Origin: Verrucomicrobium sp. BvORR034
GTDB lineage: Bacteria > Verrucomicrobiota > Verrucomicrobiia > Verrucomicrobiales > Verrucomicrobiaceae
DNA: 64,000 bases
Reading direction: 5' to 3'
Assembly (NCBI RefSeq): GCF_000739635.1
Contig: NZ_BATQ01000064.1
Coordinates: forward strand, 1 to 64,000
Part shown: one piece after another, positions 53,701 to 60,947 of the stretch
Numbering within the stretch: the first letter of the stretch is position 1
How the letters are laid out: each line of letters starts with the position of its first letter
The notes under the pieces: model-generated
The model's input: only the letters and a program-made list of their open reading frames with translations
Told to the model about the DNA's origin: nothing
Databases searched by the model: none
Made by a program: the position numbers and the translations under genes

Positions 53701-55804
53701 CGTTGGTGGCGAGGGTGGCGCCCTGAAGCGTCAGCGTGCCAGTATCCACATTGATGCGGCCCGGCCCGGCCAGGGTGAGGGGACCCGTCAGCATGTTGCT
53801 GCCGCCCACACTGCGCAGCGCTCCGTCATTGTTCACTCCGTTCCCCGCAATGCTGATGGCTTCTGCCGAGGAGACGCCCCCGGAGAGTCGTAGCGCAGCT
53901 CCCGCGAGGACGGAGGTCGAGCCCGCTGTGGTGCCCAGAGCCCCTGGGTGACGTATCTCCAGAGATCCGCTCGCGATCTGGACGCTGCCTGTAAAGGTGT
54001 TGTCACCATCCAGGACGACATTGCCCGAGCCGTTGATGTAGAGGTTCACGGGACCAGCAGCATTGTTCACGATCTGGGAATGGATCGTCAGCGTGGCGCT
54101 CGGCGACATGTTGGTGAGGAAGAGACTGGCCCCCGTGGCGGTGCCTGCCGTGAGCTTTCCAGCGCTGCCCGCACGTCCCACGATCAGATCCTTGGCTCCG
54201 CCTGTCATCTGGATGCCAGCGGTTTGACCAAGCTGCAATTGATTGCCCGTGCCGATGTCGAGCAAGCGCTTTGAGACGGTGTCGGTTTGGGAAATGGATG
54301 CCACCATCGCTGATCCGCTGGCGGTCGCAACGGCGCGGGAGGCATTGGTCAGCTGGAGATCCGTCGTGGCAGTGTAGGTGTTCAGCGTGCTGCCCAAGGT
54401 GTGAGTGGTGGTGCCGGTGAAGCGGGTCACGACACCGTTGCTGGCCTGGGCCCAGCCGCCATTGCCCGACGCATCCGCAATCGTTGCCCACGGACCGATG
54501 AGACCATTGGCCTGGGTGGTGGAGATGGTGCCTGATGTTGGCGTGATGAAGGCGAGGGTAGTGGAAGCCTGAACCCGGCTGATGGTGCCGAGAGAGAGGT
54601 CCATGGTTCCTCCAGTGCCAGAGATCAACGACACGGTGGATCGCGTGCCGGTGGCGCTGAGATTGCCGAAGCGCTGGCTGTTGGCCACTCCGTCTTTGCC
54701 TTGCAGCACCAGGGCAGCGCGACCATAGGTGCCGCCGATAAGTTCCAGCATCCCGGCGCTGGCCACGTTGTTGTAGAGGATGTCATCCTCCGGTGCGCCT
54801 GCACCATTAAAATCCAGGATGGTGATGCCTCCTGCGACGGAGTTGGATCGCCCAAAAGTCGTTTTACCGGTGTAGGTATTAACCCCGGTGATGGTCAGAG
54901 TGGTATCCACGGCCGAAGCGAACCGGGCGAAACCGTAGCTCCCACCCTGCTCCGAGATGCCGCCGGAAATGACCGCGTTTCCTGCGGAAGCGTTGGTCAT
55001 GATGCCCGCATCCGCCGTCAGGACGATGTCACCAGTATAGGTGATGTTTGCGGAGTCCACCCGGATGGCTCCGTTTCCGACGCCATTTCCGGCCAGGTGA
55101 ATGTCGGTCACATATGTCTGGCCGGTGCCGCTGGTGGCAAGGACGCTGCCCGCCTGTACCACCACTTTGTCCAGGCCCTCGAGGTTGTTGTTGCCAGCGG
55201 TCAGCAGGAAGATGCCTTTGGTGAAATCGGGAGAGGATTGTAGAGTCAGGGTGCCAGTAAGGTCGTTGTCATTGGCAAAGCGCAGGTACTGGAAAGTCGC
55301 CGACAGCGTGCCGGAATCGCGTGCCATCGTCAGGTTGTGGGCTTTGACGGCGAGGTTGAAGTTGATGAACAGGATGGTGCCCGACCCTGAGGAGCTGTTC
55401 TCTGCTGCCGTGATGATGGCTCCGTCGGCAAAGTTCAATGCACTGCCGTTGGTGGAGCTAAAGGTGTGCGTCATGCCTCCAGCGATAGTCGGGCCGGCCT
55501 GAAGGCTGTTGAACCGCATGTTACGGACAAAGATGTTTTCCGTGAGGTTGATCGTGCCTCCGGTGACGCTGTTCGTGTTGCCGAAGGCGGCGTCGTGGGC
55601 CCCGTCGTTGTTCCAGCTGACGTTCTGGTTGAGGGTGAGATCGTACCAGTTGAGGGCGGTGGTGTTCCAGTCTCCGCCACCATTCTGCGTACCTGAATTG
55701 ACGGGGATGGGCACGCCGTCAAAAGTCAGCGTCTGGGCAAGGCTGGGCAGCGTCAGAAACGTACAAACAAGAAGTGGAAAAAATACGAATGTGATGTGTC
55801 TCAT
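50774..55804 (-). CDS. Giant autotransporter-associated beta-strand-repeat protein with PEP-CTERM tail
   Basis: 1676 aa. Signal peptide (VFFPLLVCTFLTLPSLAQ), then repeated passenger-type units such as LTKDGSGTLTLRAASNYDG, KSGAGTVILDTATHNYSG and TKDGSGLMIVNGDNAFT, each followed by a G.L..... turn, giving a long beta-solenoid. The last residues are VPEPGRTVLLMVALAVGVMR and an Arg cluster, a PEP-CTERM sorting signal. No C-terminal autotransporter barrel is visible. Likely exported and processed by an exosortase elsewhere in the genome; function in adhesion or surface structure is inferred. It lies in a cluster with another such protein at the window edge. Confidence 0.9.
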   Translation of the reverse strand: MRHITFVFFPLLVCTFLTLPSLAQTLTFDGVPIPVNSGTQNGGGDWNTTALNWYDLTLNQNVSWNNDGAHDAAFGNTNSVTGGTINLTENIFVRNMRFNSLQAGPTIAGGMTHTFSSTNGSALNFADGAIITAAENSSSGSGTILFINFNLAVKAHNLTMARDSGTLSATFQYLRFANDNDLTGTLTLQSSPDFTKGIFLLTAGNNNLEGLDKVVVQAGSVLATSGTGQTYVTDIHLAGNGVGNGAIRVDSANITYTGDIVLTADAGIMTNASAGNAVISGGISEQGGSYGFARFASAVDTTLTITGVNTYTGKTTFGRSNSVAGGITILDFNGAGAPEDDILYNNVASAGMLELIGGTYGRAALVLQGKDGVANSQRFGNLSATGTRSTVSLISGTGGTMDLSLGTISRVQASTTLAFITPTSGTISTTQANGLIGPWATIADASGNGGWAQASNGVVTRFTGTTTHTLGSTLNTYTATTDLQLTNASRAVATASGSAMVASISQTDTVSKRLLDIGTGNQLQLGQTAGIQMTGGAKDLIVGRAGSAGKLTAGTATGASLFLTNMSPSATLTIHSQIVNNAAGPVNLYINGSGNVVLDGDNTFTGSVQIASGSLEIRHPGALGTTAGSTSVLAGAALRLSGGVSSAEAISIAGNGVNNDGALRSVGGSNMLTGPLTLAGPGRINVDTGTLTLQGATLATNVITVSSTSNTLTFGGAGTLVVNGRINSSTGTAFTKDGSGLMIVNGDNAFTTATAVSNGILRIGHVNALGTAAGATTVSGTGAVELNGNGWSLAETFTLGSTGTSQGGGLRSTGGDNSLTGLITVNNASRIQSLDGTLTLDVASGSAIIKDNSSTNRALAFGGAGNILVLDAISRQSTGIFSITKDGSGTLTLRAASNYDGTTTLSGGELYLDFADAGVSTNLIYNGLSTPGGLTITGSTLRVTGRSGTTTSQQFGNLAIGVGQSYITTVQNGATAVNISFGNIARALSGSVLEFTPPPAGSYSTTGGVNNALITHDGTASVTWGKNDWAATTAAVDGRRQIVGLSSIVDGYTASTSTSLSGNADVVLGAGIITLAASADTSSLRFNAAQSSYIGMSDGITLTTGGILVGEGVGAHTTYIDGGTLRSNSTGLSFTTSDLVIVQNNTLGDLIITANIDNNLGGTNTSTSLTKSGAGTVILDTATHNYSGTTKVIEGTLHLRTGNINTAGQYTLGGGATSGKFKIGNNTTSILVYSDWLQIDGYGTQNALVGGGTVLSTFLLDGSNITSDFRKGYIGGAGQYENNISIRMAADNAPLILGANNTYAGKTTISFGLIEVEKLADLGQVSSLGTGTFNGTGLTADSGIIDLSNRTTGSTGLNAYSVLRYIGSTDSSTNRVVRISNTDLPNEIISVVAVLENNGTGTVKFTSAMQAAGSNPVERLLRLSGTNTGANSIVSINNPSATILTRIEKTGTGTWAITGASTHGGGTDILAGTLLAMNTGGSPGSATGSGNVTVAAGATLGGIGRVAPGTGSNITVNGTVAVGDSTLAIAQAARLEIATTGSGTLTFKSGSSLALDLIHGQMLGNNAGDSTAADVMVINGSLVIENGATLIINNPMDMMEWAVNDSWKLFDWSGLGSRTGEFSILALPGLSGDLSWDTSKLYTEGVISVTNVPEPGRTVLLMVALAVGVMRRRRRF

Positions 55805-56091
55805 ACGGCGAGGGCTGCTTGTGACGCGGCCGTGGACATCCCTTGTACCGTAGGAGACGGTAGTTTTAAGGGAGTCTTGGGCCGACGTTCACCAAGCAGC
55901 CCGCATGCCACCCCGGGCATAGGTGTGAGGGTGGGTCATATTCGTACCAGTAGTGGGCAGGAAAAGGGCTTCGCGACACTATGTGTCTTGAGAATCTCCC
56001 CCGGATTCCTGGGCCTCCTGGCCGAGGATTAACCTTCCCTTCGTTTGGCAATAAGGGGCATTCTGATGCCGGTGGGAGCTGACCCGTGTGA
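55805..56091. other. Intergenic region upstream of giant surface-protein gene
   Basis: 287 bp between two leftward genes: the 5' region of the 1676-aa protein and the 3' region of the GNAT gene. The promoter of the large gene is expected here. I see no hairpin repeat or convincing promoter boxes. Confidence 0.35.
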
Positions 56092-56625
56092 TCAAGGCAG
56101 GGCTTCACCCGGCATCGTCGCATCTGCAGGCGCTTCACCCACAAATCGGTGCATGAGATAGGCATCCACGTAGCCCAGCTTCGCATGATGGAATGCCTGG
56201 GGCAGGGTGGCAAGGATCTTGAAACCATGCCGCTGCCAGAGTCGCACCGCCGTGCCGTTCGTGCTGACGACGATGTTGAACTGGATGGCCCGGTAGCCCA
56301 ACCGTTCCGCCTCCGCAATTGAGTGCTCCGCCATGATGGAGCCGACGCCCATGCCCCGGGCACTGCCGGCGGTCATGTAGCTGCCATTGGCCACGTGAGC
56401 CCCGCGACCCGGCAGATTGGGCTTCAGGATATAACTGCCCACCACCTGGCCGCCGCCATCCACGGCGACATAGGCGTGGTTGCCTGGAGCGAGCCAGTAA
56501 GCCAGCGCTTCTGACCGGCTCATGTGCTCCGGAAAGACGTAGGCATCCCCACCCTGGATCACTTCATGGAAAATGTGCCAGATGGCATCGTGGTGCTCGG
56601 AGGCAGCAGGGAAGAGGTGGATCAT
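56092..56625 (-). CDS. GNAT-family N-acetyltransferase
   Basis: 177 aa. Acetyl-CoA-binding fold: HLFPAASEHHDAIWHIFHEV at the N-terminus, a beta-hairpin VVGSYILKPN, and the pyrophosphate loop motif SARGMGVGSIMAE (the Q/RxxGxG/A motif). FNIVVSTNGTAVRLWQRHGF provides the second half. The overall pattern resembles phosphinothricin/toxin-type GNATs; the acceptor is unknown. Start context supports the ATG at 56625. Confidence 0.92.
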   Translation of the reverse strand: MIHLFPAASEHHDAIWHIFHEVIQGGDAYVFPEHMSRSEALAYWLAPGNHAYVAVDGGGQVVGSYILKPNLPGRGAHVANGSYMTAGSARGMGVGSIMAEHSIAEAERLGYRAIQFNIVVSTNGTAVRLWQRHGFKILATLPQAFHHAKLGYVDAYLMHRFVGEAPADATMPGEALP

Positions 56626-56871
56626 GGCGATGGCCAGGTTTGAACAGAGGCTTTCTGTCCCAACTTAGACCATGGACCGCCGCGGATCGACAACCGATTT
56701 TCTGATCGGCAACGGGAATAACTTGGAAGGGATTCTGCTGAGGCTCCGGTTGGCCGGGCCGGAAACCTGCAGAAGGGGCGCAGCAGAATGTTGCTTGTGC
56801 CCATGAGGGCAGTAGTCGGGCGTCAGGACGTATGCCAGGTGCCCGGGCTGCGCGATCGGAATATCAATTCA

Positions 56872-57363
56872 TCAGGCGCGGGGCAGCGCGAGATAGGGAG
56901 AGGTCACGCGCGCGCTCTTACCAGCCTGATGACCGGTCGCCACATGCACGCGGGCCAGAGCAGGCTGCGGAGCGTGATGGAACACACTCAGGAATTGCTC
57001 CCAAGGGTGAAGCACCGCGTTCATGGCGGCTTCCATCAGCTCCTTGCGACGGGCGGCGCTCTTGGCACGGCGGGCTTCTTTGATCCGCACACGTTCGAGC
57101 ACGGCAGCCAGCACCCGGCTTTGAGTCAAGGTAGGCACCTCGGCGGTCTGGGGATTGAGGATACGGTATTCGCTCATGGAGATGGAGTTCTCCGAGTAGA
57201 TGGTCGTCTCGATGGAAGTAGTCTCGCTTTCGTCAAAGTGACGGATGCGGTCAGTCGTGGTCTTGGTTTTCATGTTTTGATTGCCTTGTGGGCGGCTCTT
57301 ATCTAACTTCTTGTTCTCAGCACTGCGATTGTGACGCGGGGTTGAAGCCAGTTCCGTTTTCAT
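56872..57363 (-). CDS. Hypothetical basic helical protein
   Basis: Frame of 163 aa from ATG 57363; ATG 57273 (133 aa) has a better AAGG-type ribosome site and may be the real start. The protein has an acidic/Ser-Thr stretch then a strongly basic helix (ERVRIKEARRAKSAARRKEL), like DNA- or RNA-binding helical tails. No family recognised. The preceding leftward ORF ends 4 bp upstream of the 57363 ATG, suggesting an operon. Confidence 0.5.
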   Translation of the reverse strand: MKTELASTPRHNRSAENKKLDKSRPQGNQNMKTKTTTDRIRHFDESETTSIETTIYSENSISMSEYRILNPQTAEVPTLTQSRVLAAVLERVRIKEARRAKSAARRKELMEAAMNAVLHPWEQFLSVFHHAPQPALARVHVATGHQAGKSARVTSPYLALPRA

Positions 57364-57367
57364 GGGT

Positions 57368-57613
57368 TTAAGGGACCATACGCGCAGCGAGCCGGATAAG
57401 ACTGTGTTCGTCTATTGAGGCAACCTCCCAGGTATGCTCGAGGGCTTTCGAATGCTTCAACGAAGCGACCACGGTGACGTAAGCATGAGAGAGCAGAATG
57501 GGGCTGCCGCCGTTGCAAACATACACTTGGGATTGGGCAAAATGAGGTGAGGCAAAAGGAGGCCAATTTTGGAACGGATTTTGAACACTTTTTAGAGAGG
57601 TTTTTTTGCTCAT
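57368..57613 (-). CDS. Possible small protein divergent from the DnaC-like gene
   Basis: 81 aa from ATG 57613; stop is 4 bp before the next leftward start. Codon use is mixed: A-rich start, more typical later (VVASLKHSKALEHTWEVASI). No domain recognised. It is divergent from the DnaC-like gene with only 21 bp between starts, which leaves little room for promoters, so it could be a chance frame. Confidence 0.3.
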   Translation of the reverse strand: MSKKTSLKSVQNPFQNWPPFASPHFAQSQVYVCNGGSPILLSHAYVTVVASLKHSKALEHTWEVASIDEHSLIRLAARMVP

Positions 57614-57634
57614 CCTGAGGAGCTTAGAGAGGCG

Positions 57635-58408
57635 GTGATTGAGGGTTTTCGGCAGTGGCAAAAAAGTAACGAGACCATTACGGCCAATCTGGAGTTTCCG
57701 GCGAATATCACCAAAATGTTCGCTTTCTCAGACACCTTATCATCGCGCGAAGACAGGCCCGATCAGGCGCTTCAGGTTGCCTCGACCTTCAAAAGGGAGG
57801 CGAGATCTTTTCGCCCGCTCGTGGCCGGGAAGGAACGCGGCGAGTCTGTCCGTCGCCGGGCACGACGTCTGGCGGAAATTCCCGACAGTCATTTGAAACC
57901 CTTCGAGCCGTGGCGGACGAGTCTCCCCCGGGAAGTGGTGCAGCGGGCCTTGGATTGGTGTGTGGAAGGGGCTGAAGATTCCCATGGCATTGGCCTGCTG
58001 GGGCCGGATGGGATGGGCAAGACCCGGATGCTTGTCACGTTGCTCCTGCAACTGCCGGACACCTGCTCGTGGATGTATCTACCGGCCTCCCGGCTGGCCA
58101 CGGCGGTTAAGGATCAACACGACGATGACGCCCGGGTGGTGCAGAGAGCTCGCCGACTGCTCAGCGATGCGCGGCGGGTGCGGGTGCTCTTGTTGGACGA
58201 CATGGGGGAGGAGGACGCGCCTCGGGAGGCCGCGCCGGAGCTTGAAGCCCTGCTCGACCACCGAGGCTCTTGTGGCCTGCCTGTCCTGTGGACCAGCCAG
58301 TTCGGGCTGAACGAACTGGCGGCCCGCTATGGTGGCGAAGGGTGGGCGATTGTGCGCCGCCTCACCCAGGCCACCTGGTTGGTGGAGATGGGAGATGCGG
58401 AAGGGTGA
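57635..58408 (+). CDS. Orphan DnaC/IstB-like AAA+ ATPase
   Basis: 257 aa from a GTG preceded by GAGAGG/AGGAG. Walker A GPDGMGKTR (about 123-131), Walker B VLLLDDMGEE (about 185), sensor-1-like LWTSQFGL, and a C-terminal IVRRLTQ segment place it with DnaC/IstB/helicase-loader ATPases. The frame is open upstream (HPEELREA) to a TAG at 57593, just before a T7 tract; a start before it is possible only by a frame change. There is no IstA transposase or DnaB nearby, so the partner is unknown. Confidence 0.72.
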   Translation: MIEGFRQWQKSNETITANLEFPANITKMFAFSDTLSSREDRPDQALQVASTFKREARSFRPLVAGKERGESVRRRARRLAEIPDSHLKPFEPWRTSLPREVVQRALDWCVEGAEDSHGIGLLGPDGMGKTRMLVTLLLQLPDTCSWMYLPASRLATAVKDQHDDDARVVQRARRLLSDARRVRVLLLDDMGEEDAPREAAPELEALLDHRGSCGLPVLWTSQFGLNELAARYGGEGWAIVRRLTQATWLVEMGDAEG

Positions 58409-58570
58409 GATTGGCTCAGTCGCAGAGGCATGGGGAACTCCGAGATCGAAACGGAGGGTTAGATAGAATTTACGGAATTTGGGTTAACCTAAGGACCCGC
58501 TTCAGCGACATGAAATCTCCAGCTCGAAGCTCATTCTGATAATTCCGTCTAAAAGTTCAGTCTCAGTGTT

Positions 58571-58591
58571 CTCTGTGCCTCTGTGGTTTAA
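58571..58591. repeat. CTCTGTG-type dispersed repeat
   Basis: Two CTCTGTG units 8 bp apart (58571, 58579) running into GTTTAA, 3 bp beyond the end of the phrB frame, in the tail-to-tail gap with the DnaC-like gene. On the minus strand it reads TTAAACCACAGAGGCACAGAG. A longer version lies at 62838-62870. Confidence 0.6.
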
Positions 58592-58594
58592 TTT

Positions 58595-60022
58595 TTATCG
58601 CTTCGTTGCCGCCTTGAACCGTTGCAGAGTGCGATCCCGTTCTGTGGCGTGATCCACCATCGGAAGGGGGTAGCCTTTGGCCAGGGGGAGACCATTGGTG
58701 GGCGGAGCGAAGAATTTCTCCGCGGGTACCTCCTTGAGCTCCGGCACCCAGGTCTTGATGTACTTGCCTTCGGGATCGAAGCGCTTGGTCTGGGTCCAAG
58801 GATTCTGGATGCGGAACCACGGCGCAGCGTCGGCACCCGTGCCGGCGCTCCACTGCCATCCGCCGTTGTTGCTGGCGATTTCTCCGTCCACCAGGAGCTG
58901 CATGAAGTGACTCTCGCCCTCCATCCAGTGCACGTGAAGATCCTTGGTGAGGAACATGGAAACAATCATGCGGACGCGATTGTGCATCCAGCCGGTGGCG
59001 AGGAGCTGGCGCATGCCAGCATCCACCAGCGGAAACCCGGTGCGGCCTTCCTTCCACGCCGTGAAAGCCGCGGGATCCTCATGCCAGGAGACCCCGCGCA
59101 ACTCGGGGTTGAAGTCCGTCTCCAGCACCTCAGGAAAGAAGTGGAGCACAGCCATGTAGAACTCCCGCCAAGCCAGTTCCTTGATGTAGGTGTTGATGCC
59201 TGACTGTGCTCCCGGTTGTCCACCCGCACGGGCCAGCGCCTGCTGACAGCGATGATAGAGCTCCCGGATGCTGATGAGGCCATATCGCAGGTCCGGGCTG
59301 AGTTGAGAGGTGCCGGGTACGGAAGGGAAGTTGCGCGTTTCCTCGTACCGGGGGAGCCCGGCACTGTCCACAAAGGCCTTCATCCGGTCTCGAGCGGCTT
59401 TTTCGCCGGGGGTGGGCAGGGTCGCGGTGGGCTCTGGCAGGTGCCAGTGGGCCACCGTGGGGAGGAGCAGGCTCTTGATCTTAGGGGAGGGTGCGTCTCC
59501 CAGGGTGCGTACCTTGCCGAGAGGCTGGGTTTTAGGAAGCGACAGCCAGTTCCGAGAGTAGGGGGTGAAGACCCGGTAGGGGCCGCCGCTCCCGGTCAGC
59601 ACCTCATCAGATTCATGAAGGACGGCGTCCTTGAAGGAGTGGAACGTCACCCCAAGACTTTTGCAGAGGGCTGCCACCTTCACTTCCACCATTTTCCCGT
59701 AGGGATCGGGGTCGCGATTGACATAGAGCGCGGTGGCCCCGGTCTCGCGGAGAAGTAGCTCAATCTCCGACACCGCATCTCCAGACCGGATGATGAGACG
59801 GGAGCCGATGGCCTCCAGATTCCTGGCCAGAGAGCCCAGATTGCCGCATAAAAAATGCTGGCGATTGGAGCCCGTCCAGGAGTGCGCCTTCTTCCAGGTG
59901 CTCAGGACGTAGAAGGGGATCACCTGATCGGAGCCTGTGTGTGCGGCGTGTAGCGCGGTATTGTCGGTAAGCCGCAGGTCGCGGCGAAACCAGTGCAGGG
60001 AGACGGGTGTTTTGGTCGACAT
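58595..60022 (-). CDS. phrB: Deoxyribodipyrimidine photo-lyase
   Basis: 475 aa from ATG 60022. Class I CPD photolyase/cryptochrome fold: N-terminal WFRRDLRLTDNTAL antenna-domain start, then FAD-binding C-terminal half with SQLSPDLRYGLIS, ELAWREFYMAVLHFFPEV, TGFPLVDAGMRQLLATGWMH, NRVRMIVSMFLTKDLHVHW and NNGGWQWSAGTGADAAP. It repairs UV-induced cyclobutane dimers using blue light. Length and motifs are standard. Confidence 0.96.
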   Translation of the reverse strand: MSTKTPVSLHWFRRDLRLTDNTALHAAHTGSDQVIPFYVLSTWKKAHSWTGSNRQHFLCGNLGSLARNLEAIGSRLIIRSGDAVSEIELLLRETGATALYVNRDPDPYGKMVEVKVAALCKSLGVTFHSFKDAVLHESDEVLTGSGGPYRVFTPYSRNWLSLPKTQPLGKVRTLGDAPSPKIKSLLLPTVAHWHLPEPTATLPTPGEKAARDRMKAFVDSAGLPRYEETRNFPSVPGTSQLSPDLRYGLISIRELYHRCQQALARAGGQPGAQSGINTYIKELAWREFYMAVLHFFPEVLETDFNPELRGVSWHEDPAAFTAWKEGRTGFPLVDAGMRQLLATGWMHNRVRMIVSMFLTKDLHVHWMEGESHFMQLLVDGEIASNNGGWQWSAGTGADAAPWFRIQNPWTQTKRFDPEGKYIKTWVPELKEVPAEKFFAPPTNGLPLAKGYPLPMVDHATERDRTLQRFKAATKR

Positions 60023-60195
60023 ATGAAGGGGAAGACGAAGGTGCACCTATACGCCGGCTGCACCGCAACCGGAGGCATGGTTTAATTGTATCAAGAATCT
60101 TTTCCTCGTTGCCCGGTGGGGAGGATGTGTGCAGATTTACGATTCTGAATTTTCGTTCATCTAGTTTATCGTTCGCCCCCTCCTCATCCTAGTAC

Positions 60196-60942
60196 ATGTC
60201 GCGCATTTGGAAGATCTATGTTCCTGTTTTTGTGGTGATTACGGCGGCAGCGATTGCCGTGGTGGACTGGAGGCAGAACCGTGAGAAAGACGACCGCGCA
60301 GAAGAAGTGCCGCTGGATCTGGACCCAAAGAAAATGACGGGGCTGTCCCGCGTAGGCTCTGGGTTCCTGGTGTGGGAGCGCCGCACGAAGTCGGGCGCGT
60401 GGGAGATCTGGTCAAAGCGTCTCAACGGAGGGAAGGAACGCCGTCTGGTGCCGACTGAGGCTGGAAGGGATCACTTCTGTCCCAAGATCTCTCCCGACGG
60501 CAAGAGGGTGGCATATTTGAGCTATCCGCGGGGTTCCACGGGCTACCCCGGGCATGTGGGACGGCATGGTGTGCTGTGGGTGATGGACCTGAAGAGCCGG
60601 AAACGCCGTGCGGTGGCTCCGGAGGCCCGTAGCTATGCGGAGCATCGGGCTGTGGTTTGGAGAAGTGAGGATCGGGTGTGTTTCATCGACAACAAGGGGT
60701 TCACCCAGGAGTTCAGCCTGAGCACGGGGCAGACGACGCGCCTGCTCAAGCAGCCCAGTGAGGTGTTTGGTTACCTCATGAGCCCGGACGGGAAGCATGC
60801 CACCTCCGGTACGCCGGAATTTGCCAGGGTGGACACGGAGGGGCAGACCCTCTGGCATGAGCAGCGGCAGAGTGGCTGCCAGCCGTACTTCACCGCAGAC
60901 AGCAAGTGGGGGTTTTGGATGGGGGGGCCGGCGGGCCGGTGA
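60196..60942 (+). CDS. TolB-like beta-propeller, N-terminal part of a gene split at a G7 tract
   Basis: 248 aa as read. N-terminal signal anchor (YVPVFVVITAAAIAVVDW), then repeated blades with DG..VAYLSYP and MSPDGKHAT-type turns. The frame stops soon after the tract G7 at 60921-60927. Adding one G, or a -1 slip at G-GGG-GGG, continues directly into the next frame, which carries the rest of the propeller and a LamG-like domain. I treat the two as one gene. Confidence 0.7.
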   Translation: MSRIWKIYVPVFVVITAAAIAVVDWRQNREKDDRAEEVPLDLDPKKMTGLSRVGSGFLVWERRTKSGAWEIWSKRLNGGKERRLVPTEAGRDHFCPKISPDGKRVAYLSYPRGSTGYPGHVGRHGVLWVMDLKSRKRRAVAPEARSYAEHRAVVWRSEDRVCFIDNKGFTQEFSLSTGQTTRLLKQPSEVFGYLMSPDGKHATSGTPEFARVDTEGQTLWHEQRQSGCQPYFTADSKWGFWMGGPAGR

Positions 60943-60947
60943 ACAAG

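Noticed and set aside
50774-55804. Internal DNA repeats in the giant gene as a tandem-repeat or CRISPR-like array
   Set aside because: The repetition is at protein level (beta-solenoid units of variable length); DNA units are not identical or evenly spaced.
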